Notes: generated by a model not told the origin, from the letters alone. A stretch of 5,030 nucleotides of DNA from Firmicutes bacterium UBA3941 (GCA_002385665.1 DGDX01000112.1:1-5030); one strand, 5' to 3'. Shown: positions 1 to 4,731, counted from the first letter of the stretch. Program-made: numbers and translations.

Positions 1-147
1 AAATCTCCCTTTGCCTTTGCGGACTATTACCCTATGGTATATGCGCTGCTCATATCCATTGCAGCAAGTTTCTTATTTAGGAAAGGACTGAACTATTATG
101 TTAAACAAGGCTCCAACAGATATGTACCCTACGGATTCCGCCGTTAG
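1..147 (+). CDS. ABC-2 type transporter permease, C-terminal fragment
   Basis: An open frame enters from the left edge and stops at TAG (145-147), giving 48 residues of a protein whose start lies outside the window. It has one hydrophobic helix (about residues 12-26, around MVYALLISIAASFLF) followed directly by a basic, aromatic tail (RKGLNYYVKQGSNRY). Ending on a membrane helix followed by a motif like 'W/F-x-x-G-L-x-x-Y' is typical of the ABC-2 permeases paired with COG4586 ATPases (COG3694/COG4587 type). The assignment rests mainly on the next gene, an ATPase of exactly that class, which starts inside this frame and overlaps it by 50 nt in another phase. That overlap suggests translational coupling. 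The protein would be one membrane half of an exporter with unknown substrate. With only the last 48 residues visible, the subfamily cannot be fixed. Confidence 0.78.
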   Translation, partial: KSPFAFADYYPMVYALLISIAASFLFRKGLNYYVKQGSNRYVPYGFRR

Positions 148-1129
148 TATAAACAATGTAACAAAAACATTCATCCAATGGCAGCGGGACAACACGAAGA
201 AGGGGCTTATAAGAAACCTTATAAAACCCGAGAAACGAAAGATCGTAGCCCTGGATAACGTCTCATTTGAGGTAAAGAAAGGTGAGTTCGTTGCCTATGC
301 CGGCCCTAATGGTGCAGGGAAAAGTACCACAATGAAACTGTTGGCCGGTATGCTCCTGCCCAACAGCGGTGATATCTCGGTTTTATCCCTGTCTCCCCAG
401 AAGCAGCGCAGATTACTGATGCAGCGGATAGGGGTTTTATTTGGCAATAGAACGGAATTGTGGTGGGATCACCCGGTAATCCAAAGCTTTGAATGGAAGA
501 AGGTGGTCTGGGGGATCCCGGATGAGATATACAAAAGAAACCTGAAGGATGTAGTGGAACTACTCGATATTGGTGACTTGCTTAAAACCTTTGCCCGTGA
601 ACTCAGCCTGGGCCAGCGGATGAGAGCGGACCTTGCAATGATGCTGCTCCATAGCCCGGAGCTTATACTGCTGGACGAACCCACCCTGGGGCTGGATGTT
701 GTTGCAAAAAGGCAGATGATAGACTTTCTAAAAAGAATCAATCAGGAAAATGGTGTAACCATTATAGTGACCAGCCATGATATGGACGACCTTGAGGAGA
801 TGGCCCAGCGCATATTGATGATATCTTCCGGGAGAATCGCTTTTGACGGGAGCTTCAACGACCTGCGCTCCGTGACGGGCAATTTAACCAGATTGGTTGT
901 TACCATGGATAGGGGTTTAGTCCCCCAAATCCAAAATGCCAGGCTTATTTCTTCTAAAAATGGAATGTTTGAATATGATGTAGACCTGGCACAAATCCCT
1001 GTAAAAGATTTGCTGGACCAGCTATCAACCTTGGAAGGGGTTCGGGACGTGGAAATAAAAAAAGCCCCTATAGAGCAGGTTATAGCCAGGCTCTACAGGG
1101 ACTGGAGTCTGCCAAAGGAACGGGGTTAA
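98..1129 (+). CDS. ABC transporter ATP-binding protein (COG4586 type)
   Basis: 343-residue cytoplasmic ATPase that should power the ABC-2 permease encoded just upstream; the substrate is unknown. Visible motifs in order: Walker A GPNGAGKST (residues 69-77), a Q-loop region reading GVLFGNRTELWWDHP (112-126), signature LSLGQ (169-173), Walker B LILLDEP (189-195), D-loop GLD (198-200) and H-loop TSHD (225-228). The 'RTxLWWD' stretch and 'LSLGQRMRADLA' are hallmarks of the COG4586 group, which work with COG3694/COG4587 permeases. About 100 residues follow the nucleotide-binding core (from about 250), as is usual for this group. Start: ATG at 98 has a purine-rich site (AGGAAAGGA, 79-87) 10 nt upstream; ATG at 122 is possible but has a weaker site. 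Odd point: the usual Q-loop glutamines of the family appear as N117 and E120. The last codons form one arm of a hairpin. Confidence 0.97.
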   Translation: MLNKAPTDMYPTDSAVSINNVTKTFIQWQRDNTKKGLIRNLIKPEKRKIVALDNVSFEVKKGEFVAYAGPNGAGKSTTMKLLAGMLLPNSGDISVLSLSPQKQRRLLMQRIGVLFGNRTELWWDHPVIQSFEWKKVVWGIPDEIYKRNLKDVVELLDIGDLLKTFARELSLGQRMRADLAMMLLHSPELILLDEPTLGLDVVAKRQMIDFLKRINQENGVTIIVTSHDMDDLEEMAQRILMISSGRIAFDGSFNDLRSVTGNLTRLVVTMDRGLVPQIQNARLISSKNGMFEYDVDLAQIPVKDLLDQLSTLEGVRDVEIKKAPIEQVIARLYRDWSLPKERG

Positions 1130-1150
1130 TCATTACCCCGTCCCTTTGAC
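1111..1150. terminator. long hairpin at convergent gene ends, possible bidirectional terminator
   Basis: Arms at 1111-1126 and 1135-1150 pair at 14 of 16 positions around an 8-nt loop; the inner seven pairs (ACGGGGT with ACCCCGT) are perfect. The left arm encodes the last residues of the ABC ATPase, and its TAA stop (1127-1129) is the first three bases of the loop. It lies between two convergent genes (ATPase on plus, aldo/keto reductase on minus), where a shared terminator would be expected. No uridine run follows on either strand, so it is not a canonical rho-independent terminator. It may instead block RNA polymerase weakly or protect the 3' end from exonucleases. Confidence 0.5.
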
Positions 1151-1205
1151 AGGTAAAACTTCTTTCGTAACTTTATTGAATTCTATCTTCCTTGTCACAC
1201 CGCAT

Positions 1206-2264
1206 TTAATTTACCTTTACTTCGCCTGCCAGCACCCTCTTGTAATCTTCATAGTTTTTCTTTAGAAGTTCAGGTGTGTTTAAGTCATAGGGACACTTCT
1301 CGGTACACTCGCCGCATTCTATGCAGTCCTCGGTCTTCCTCATCGCTTCCTGCATCCTGGGGGTCAGCCAGTTTTCAGACGGGGCACGCCTGAGCAGTAG
1401 GGACATCCTGGCACAGATATTGATTTCAATCCCCATAGGACAGGGCATACAATATCCGCAGGCCCTGCAGAATTCGCCGGATAGTTCCTGATTGTCTTTT
1501 TCTATCAATGCCCTTATCTCGTCTGTTAACTTTGGCGGATTATCAATATAACTTAAAAACTCGTCCAGCTCCGATTCGCGCTGAATACCCCATATGGGAA
1601 GTACATTATCAAATTGTGCCATAAAGGCGTATGCCGCTGCAGAATCCGTGATCAGTCCACCGGACAAGGCCTTCATGGCTATGAATCCCATGTTCTTTTC
1701 CTTGCACTTATTGACCAGGGCGATATCCTTTTCCGAGGATAGATAGCTGAAGGGGAACTGTAATGTTTCATACAGGCCGGACTCTATGATCTCTTCCGCC
1801 AGATTCAGTCTGTGATTTGTTATGCCGATATGTCTGATTTTGCCCTGTTTTTTGGCCTCCAGCATACACTCATACATACCTGTTCCATCGCCGGGTTTGT
1901 AGCAGACATCCGGATTATGGAATTGATAAATGTCGATGTAATCTGTCTTTAATAAAGATAGGGATGTCTCCAGATCCCTCCAAAACCCTTCCGGTGTTCT
2001 GGCTCCCGTCTTGGTCGCTATGAAGATCTTCTCCCGCATTCCTTCAAAGGCCAACCCCAGCTTTTCCTCGCTGTCAGAATATCCGCGGGCGGTATCGAAA
2101 AAGGTCATACCCCCCTCATAGGCCTTCCTCAGTATCTTAACGGAGGTTTCAATGTCTACCCTCTGTATCGGAAGAGCACCAAAGGCATTGCGTTGAGTAG
2201 TAATCCCGGTACTGCCCAATGTTATCATATCTCCCCTGCTACCTCCTGTAAGTTTACAACCCAT
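1206..2264 (-). CDS. aldo/keto reductase with C-terminal [4Fe-4S] ferredoxin-like domain
   Basis: 352-residue cytoplasmic oxidoreductase. Residues about 13-260 form the aldo/keto reductase barrel, with the catalytic tetrad D57 (FFDTARGY), Y62, K85 (IATKTG) and H116 (YQFHNPD); 'TDYIDIYQ' (107-114) and GIQRESEL (226-233) are typical family stretches, the latter in the NAD(P)H-binding part. Residues about 262-330 hold two cysteine groups: C266/C269/C272/C275-P and C314/C317/C320/C324-P, as in the 4Fe-4S dicluster domain fused to many clostridial reductases. The expected role is NAD(P)H- or ferredoxin-linked reduction of a carbonyl compound; the substrate cannot be told. Start: ATG at 2264 has GAGGTG 5 nt upstream. 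ATG at 2228 (residue 13, MITLGSTGI) fits the usual family N-terminus better, and the codons between the two starts contain AGGAGGT, about 12 nt before it. It lies downstream of the hydrolase gene on the same strand, 169 bp away. Confidence 0.95.
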   Translation of the reverse strand: MGCKLTGGSRGDMITLGSTGITTQRNAFGALPIQRVDIETSVKILRKAYEGGMTFFDTARGYSDSEEKLGLAFEGMREKIFIATKTGARTPEGFWRDLETSLSLLKTDYIDIYQFHNPDVCYKPGDGTGMYECMLEAKKQGKIRHIGITNHRLNLAEEIIESGLYETLQFPFSYLSSEKDIALVNKCKEKNMGFIAMKALSGGLITDSAAAYAFMAQFDNVLPIWGIQRESELDEFLSYIDNPPKLTDEIRALIEKDNQELSGEFCRACGYCMPCPMGIEINICARMSLLLRRAPSENWLTPRMQEAMRKTEDCIECGECTEKCPYDLNTPELLKKNYEDYKRVLAGEVKVN

Positions 2265-2293
2265 ACTACCACCTCTTCTAATAATTAAATTAG

Positions 2294-2328
2294 TTTATAC
2301 TTCTGCCATTTGACCCTAGGTGTCAAAT
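2294..2328 (-). promoter_or_regulatory. candidate promoter and operator of the aldo/keto reductase
   Basis: A perfect inverted repeat, ATTTGAC (2308-2314) and GTCAAAT (2322-2328) with a 7-nt spacer, lies 44-64 bp upstream of the reductase start. Read on the minus strand, the arm nearer the hydrolase includes TTGACA (2326-2321), a consensus -35, and TATAAA (2299-2294) is a good -10. Their spacing is 21 bp, too long for a standard vegetative promoter. Long spacers holding a dyad are typical of MerR-family activated promoters, though those usually have 19-20 bp. Transcription would start near 2287. Both the promoter and the operator role are inferences; no regulator gene is in the window. Confidence 0.4.
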
Positions 2329-2378
2329 TAGACATGTATAATCCATCAGATCATATAATAGATACATTAACTGTCTAA
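2328..2378. repeat. interrupted inverted repeat between hydrolase and reductase genes
   Basis: TTAGACA (2328-2334) is matched by TGTCTAA (2372-2378). The pairing continues inward as TGTAT with ATACA after a 5-nt bulge on one side. The enclosed sequence is A+T-rich. It sits in the 169-bp gap and touches the dyad at 2308-2328. It could fold in the 3' end of the hydrolase transcript, or be a spaced protein-binding site. No uridine run follows it, so it is not a standard terminator. Confidence 0.3.
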
Positions 2379-2433
2379 ACATTGAACTGTTCTACCAGTG
2401 TATAATGGAAACTTATCTGAATGAAAACCATAT

Positions 2434-3300
2434 CTAACGGAGTTTGCTGATATCCCCGCCCATATAGGTTATTTGTACATTATCATATACCGCTACCATT
2501 TTTTCCGCCCCGGTTTCCGATAGGGCATCCGGCACCATTTTTATTTCCGCGGTTCCTTCCAACAAGCTCTTTAGGCATTCCACAGCATTGGGAAGTACAT
2601 TATTGGCCAACGGAGAACCAAAACCCCTATAATCATGATGGAAGTTATAGGCTTCGTCGTATCTATCCCTCATATCCCATATTCTCTTTAGGGACCTATA
2701 GGCATTCTCTATGGCCTCTAAATCGCTTTTTGCATCTCCCTTGCCTAAAAGGAGGTTATTATTGCAGGCATCACTACAGAGCAGGGTGCCCGTCAGATCA
2801 TCGATTGCCACACACTGCCCCGGCGTATGTCCCGGACAATGGTATATGGTGACAGTGCGTCCCCCCAGGTCAAAAACCTGTCCGTCTTTTAGTTCCTTTT
2901 TCTCAGGCGTTTTCTCCCACTCCACGATATCCCTGTCGACATCATAGATGTAGTGTTTTCCTTCCCTCCTGGAGATAAGTCTGGCATATCTTTTCCGAAA
3001 ATCCAGCTTTGGTACAACCTTTCCATTGTCCCAGTCCATATCTTTGGCATGGACCCACACTGTATCAAAGAACCCCGCACCGCCGATATGGTCGCCGTGG
3101 TTGTGAGTGATAACCACATCATAGGGCTTATCGGTAATTCTGTTCTCAATCACCCAGCGCAGGTCTCCGATCCCAGTTCCCGTATCCAAAACCAGGGCTC
3201 TCTCGTCCCCGACAACAACAAAGATACTCCCGCAATCGAATTCATCAATTTCAAATATGCCTTGCCTACATTCATAGAACGGTAATCTTCTGGTTCTCAT
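2434..3300 (-). CDS. metallo-beta-lactamase-fold metallo-hydrolase
   Basis: 288-residue soluble protein with the metal-binding signature THNHGDH (residues 65-71: H66, H68, D70, H71), then the third His in CPGHTPGQ (H158) and the bridging Asp in LLCSDACN (D177). The last ligand is probably H221 or H222 (NFHHDYRGFG), so a complete two-metal (usually Zn or Fe) site appears to be present. The N-terminal strands (IFEIDEFDCGSIFVVVGDERALVLDTG, split here as IFEID / GSIFVVVG / ALVLDTG) are typical of the general hydrolase branch. The family splits thioesters, lactones, phosphoesters or similar bonds; the substrate here is unknown. No signal peptide is seen. Start: ATG at 3300 has GGGGGG (3312-3307) 6 nt upstream. 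The leader is long and contains hairpins and a three-codon ORF in the same frame. The reductase gene follows on the same strand and may be co-transcribed. Confidence 0.94.
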   Translation of the reverse strand: MRTRRLPFYECRQGIFEIDEFDCGSIFVVVGDERALVLDTGTGIGDLRWVIENRITDKPYDVVITHNHGDHIGGAGFFDTVWVHAKDMDWDNGKVVPKLDFRKRYARLISRREGKHYIYDVDRDIVEWEKTPEKKELKDGQVFDLGGRTVTIYHCPGHTPGQCVAIDDLTGTLLCSDACNNNLLLGKGDAKSDLEAIENAYRSLKRIWDMRDRYDEAYNFHHDYRGFGSPLANNVLPNAVECLKSLLEGTAEIKMVPDALSETGAEKMVAVYDNVQITYMGGDISKLR

Positions 3301-3318
3301 TAGTGTCCCCCCTGAATT

Positions 3319-3330
3319 TTAATTTCCCAT
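3319..3330 (-). other. three-codon upstream ORF (M-G-N-stop) with strong SD
   Basis: On the minus strand, GGAGG (3341-3337) stands 6 nt before an ATG (3330-3328), which is followed by GGA AAT TAA. This site looks better than the hydrolase's own. The ATG lies exactly 30 nt upstream of the hydrolase ATG (3300) and in the same frame; the TAA is codon 4. Either it is a minimal leader ORF that couples or tunes hydrolase translation, or the gene once began here and now restarts at 3300 because of a nonsense change. Whether it is translated is unknown. Confidence 0.35.
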
Positions 3331-3389
3331 AGTAGTCCTCCAAAATCGCCAATAGAATTGAATTTTGATATCGGTTTTCCTGCTATGGG
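3326..3389 (-). repeat. inverted repeat in the hydrolase leader covering the upstream ORF start
   Basis: Arms CCCATAGTAG (3326-3335) and CTGCTATGGG (3380-3389) match at 9 of 10 positions, with a 44-nt gap. In the minus-strand transcript, the 3' arm contains the ATG of the three-codon ORF and lies next to its SD. Folding could therefore hide that start. The gap is large, so folding would depend on local structure inside it. Confidence 0.4.
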
Positions 3390-3448
3390 TTGCTTCCATC
3401 AGTTATATGCTTGCTTTTTTGTGCTTATGTAGATTTGCCCCATGGAGT

Positions 3449-3487
3449 ATCATAGAATACCAGTTCCACTAAGATATATTCTATCAT
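3449..3487 (-). repeat. hairpin in the hydrolase leader
   Basis: Arms ATCATAGAATA (3449-3459) and TATTCTATCAT (3477-3487) pair at 10 of 11 positions around a 17-nt loop. The stem is A+T-rich, and no uridine run follows, so it is not a terminator on either strand. It is one of three dyads in the roughly 230-nt leader. Confidence 0.45.
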
Positions 3488-3501
3488 CTATATTGGGAGT
3501 C

Positions 3502-3522
3502 GGCAACCTGTCCCGGGTTACC
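3502..3522 (-). repeat. G+C-rich hairpin near the predicted 5' end of the hydrolase transcript
   Basis: GGCAACC (3502-3508) and GGTTACC (3516-3522) pair over 7 positions with a 7-nt loop. The single mismatch becomes a U-G wobble in the minus-strand RNA (GGUAACC with GGUUGCC), so the stem is better formed in that RNA. It is followed on the plus strand by CCCTTTAGGG (3521-3530). The stem would begin a few bases after the predicted transcription start, where such structures can stabilise an mRNA. Confidence 0.35.
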
Positions 3523-3534
3523 CTTTAGGGAATT

Positions 3535-3540
3535 ATTATA
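3535..3540 (-). promoter_or_regulatory. candidate -10 box for the hydrolase gene
   Basis: Minus-strand TATAAT (3540-3535) is a perfect vegetative -10. It lies 37 nt after the terminator's uridine run and 235 nt before the hydrolase start. The hexamer 17 bp upstream (GAGATT) is a poor -35, so the promoter would be weak or activator-dependent. The predicted start is near 3528, giving a leader of about 230 nt. Confidence 0.4.
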
Positions 3541-3576
3541 CCTCTCTTCTTTTCAGTAATCTCATGTCATTACCAC

Positions 3577-3621
3577 AAAAAACCACAGTAAGCGGCTATA
3601 CTTAGGCGCAAACTGTGGTTT
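3577..3621 (-). terminator. rho-independent terminator of the J-domain gene
   Basis: Perfect 10-bp arms AAACCACAGT (3580-3589) and ACTGTGGTTT (3612-3621) enclose 22 nt. In the minus-strand RNA the stem runs straight into a stretch of six uridines (A-run 3577-3582 on plus). It lies about 70 nt after the stop of the J-domain gene, as expected for its terminator. Inside the loop, GCG and CGC can pair. Outside, CATTAC (3568-3573) and GTAATG (3629-3634) add a further 6-bp stem, making a 67-nt stepped dyad. No uridine run follows on the plus strand. Confidence 0.8.
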
Positions 3622-3690
3622 ATCCCAAGTAATGTAACTATGAAAATTATCGTCCGCTGATCATTTGCCCAGGTCGTTACTGCTTATCAA

Positions 3691-4128
3691 TCAATTGTTA
3701 ATCAGCCTATTATATGCTTCCAATATCTCTATCATCTTTTCATTACTCCCGCCGTGGTCTGGATGATGCTTTTTAGCTAACTCCCTAAATCTTTTCTTTA
3801 TATCCTCTACAGATGCTCCAGGTGCAAGACCAAAATAACTCAAAACAGTGGGATCCTGGATTTCATCAAAATTTAAGCCCATATCCTTATATAATTGAAA
3901 ATATACACTATAAAAGTATTCTTCGAAGATCTCCTTTAATTCCTGCTTATTGAGCTTTATCAATTCCAAGATAGGATATTTGACAGTCAAATCATGTACG
4001 GCCTTTGTGGAAAAGAACTGGTCCCAAACATATTTTTTGGGTATGTCCTTTGGAAAATGACCATATCGAATTTTGTCTTCCAGTTTCTTAAGATTTCTAA
4101 GCTTGCGTTTCATCTTCGCAACATCCAA
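3691..4128 (-). CDS. small protein with C-terminal J-domain (DnaJ-like co-chaperone)
   Basis: 145-residue soluble protein. Residues about 93-144 are a J-domain: TVLSYFGLAPGASVEDIKKRF, then the basic helix ELAKKHHPDHGG with the invariant HPD (122-124), and the closing helix EILEAYNRLI. The HPD loop stimulates Hsp70 (DnaK) ATPase activity. The first 90 residues are basic, then rich in aromatics (KKYVWDQFF, EYFYSVYFQLY), with no G/F region or zinc finger. It is therefore not DnaJ itself but a specialised J-protein whose front half probably picks the client; I do not recognise that half. Start: TTG at 4128 has GGGGTG 5 nt upstream; ATG at 4113 (residue 6, MKRKLRNL) is an alternative. G+C over 180 counted bases is 33%, against 48-57% in samples of neighbouring genes, suggesting a different history. 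A terminator follows it. Confidence 0.87.
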   Translation of the reverse strand: MDVAKMKRKLRNLKKLEDKIRYGHFPKDIPKKYVWDQFFSTKAVHDLTVKYPILELIKLNKQELKEIFEEYFYSVYFQLYKDMGLNFDEIQDPTVLSYFGLAPGASVEDIKKRFRELAKKHHPDHGGSNEKMIEILEAYNRLINN

Positions 4129-4295
4129 ATGAACACCCCACTTTCACAGAATGCGTTTTTCTTCTGCCTGAACAACATTTTTTTAAGTATTGTGCTAATG
4201 AAGCATATATCTGCCTTAGAGGTCCCATCTTTGGAAGATTGTTAAATGTTATAAAATCACTCGTCGCCTAAAAATAATTTGGTGCTTACTAATTT

Positions 4296-4311
4296 TTACA
4301 TATATATGTAA
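4296..4311. repeat. perfect 16-bp palindrome
   Basis: TTACATATATATGTAA equals its own reverse complement. It lies 168 bp upstream of the J-domain start and about 420 bp upstream of the SPFH start. It could be a site for a dimeric regulator. Its centre is a plain TA alternation, which raises the chance of a coincidental palindrome in A+T-rich DNA. Confidence 0.4.
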
Positions 4312-4567
4312 CTGACAAAGCGGGTTGTATTATCAAAAGTAAAGATAGTTATATCACTTAAGCTTTTATTGGGCTTATGCAAGTATAGCAGAGTAATACT
4401 TTATGAAAGAGCAAATCTAACCGTTACGATAATATCTTTGATTTATTATACCGCTTTCCCATGAAAAAGCATACATCGAATTTTAAGTTAACTGATTTTA
4501 TGAGTTTCAATTATAGCAGATGACAATATCTGTTGCTAATTTCTTGATTTATCTACCTATGACGGTG

Positions 4568-4591
4568 CATTGGTCAACTACACAACCAATG
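4568..4591. repeat. inverted repeat CATTGGT / ACCAATG
   Basis: Perfect 7-bp arms (4568-4574 and 4585-4591) with a 10-nt spacer, about 80 bp upstream of the SPFH promoter. It has more G+C than its surroundings and no uridine run. It may be an operator or a hairpin of an unseen transcript. Confidence 0.35.
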
Positions 4592-4669
4592 GTAATTGAC
4601 AGCAGATAAGCAGGTGCTTTCGTTATTAAACTTTTTGAAGAATGTACTTGATAAATTACCAATTTATGC

Positions 4670-4698
4670 TTGCGACTATAATATTATTATGGTATCAT
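4670..4698 (+). promoter_or_regulatory. vegetative-type promoter of the SPFH gene
   Basis: TTGCGA (4670-4675, four of six consensus bases), a 17-bp spacer, and TATCAT (4693-4698, five of six) preceded by TGG, an extended -10 (TGn). Transcription should start near 4705, about 27 nt before the ATG at 4732. Two other TATAAT words (4677-4682, 4699-4704) are nearby but lack a well-spaced -35. Confidence 0.6.
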
Positions 4699-4715
4699 TA
4701 TAATATCATAATGAT
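4694..4715. promoter_or_regulatory. operator-like inverted repeat over the SPFH promoter
   Basis: Perfect arms ATCATTAT (4694-4701) and ATAATGAT (4708-4715) with a 6-nt spacer. It covers the -10 box and the predicted transcription start and ends before the SD (AGGTGA, 4721-4726). That placement would allow a bound dimer to block initiation. The regulator is unknown, and chance in A+T-rich DNA is not excluded. Confidence 0.45.
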
Positions 4716-4731
4716 GTGTGAGGTGAAGTGC

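Larger units (their letters stand above)
3301..3690. other. gene-free stretch: structured leader of the hydrolase plus terminator of the J-domain gene
   Basis: No credible protein-coding gene is seen in these 390 bp on either strand. On the minus strand, in order of transcription, it holds: the 3' end of the J-domain transcript (3690-3635), a rho-independent terminator (3621-3577), a candidate -10 box (3540-3535), three inverted repeats (3522-3502, 3487-3449, 3389-3326) and a three-codon ORF with a strong SD (3330-3319) just before the hydrolase start. I could not match the leader to any riboswitch class I know. Confidence 0.6.
4129..4731. other. A+T-rich gene-free stretch between divergent genes
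   Basis: No frame here looks like a protein with recognisable motifs or a good SD. It separates the J-domain gene (minus) from the SPFH gene (plus) and is longer than two divergent promoters need. It holds a perfect 16-bp palindrome (4296-4311), AAGTAT / ATACTT arms (4381-4386, 4396-4401), a bulged dyad around CAGAT / ATCTG (4514-4539), CATTGGT / ACCAATG (4568-4591), and the SPFH promoter with its operator-like dyad. I saw no convincing promoter for the J-domain gene and no transposase remnant, tRNA or CRISPR. Confidence 0.55.

Noticed and set aside
469..741. Minus-strand reading frame of 90 codons inside the ABC ATPase gene
   Set aside because: It is antisense to a gene with all ABC motifs intact, and its product is serine-rich low-complexity with no motif.
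2384..2392. GAACTGTTC, a short palindrome in the hydrolase-reductase gap
   Set aside because: Four-base arms are expected by chance in this length.
2711..3285. Plus-strand frames (2711-2947, 2953-3285) and a minus frame (2889-3149) inside the hydrolase gene
   Set aside because: They are out-of-frame shadows of a complete metallo-hydrolase and have no recognisable domains.
1206..3300. Hydrolase plus reductase as a defined two-step pathway
   Set aside because: They share a strand, but the 169-bp gap has its own candidate promoter and nothing shows a common substrate.
3495..3530. CGGCAACC word resembling part of a SAM-I riboswitch core
   Set aside because: The rest of the SAM-I core (AGAG kink-turn partner, GAUGAAACC segment, following terminator) is absent, and on the plus strand no gene follows.
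4115..4240. Minus-strand open frame upstream of and overlapping the J-domain start, about 43 codons (contains KKMLFRQKKNAF), a possible gene remnant
   Set aside because: It has no SD before its ATG at 4178 and no similarity I recognise, and such lengths are common by chance.
3994..4245. Plus-strand frame of 83 codons opposite the J-domain gene
   Set aside because: Its first half is antisense to the J-domain gene, it has no good SD, and its hydrophobic look comes from A+T-rich sequence.
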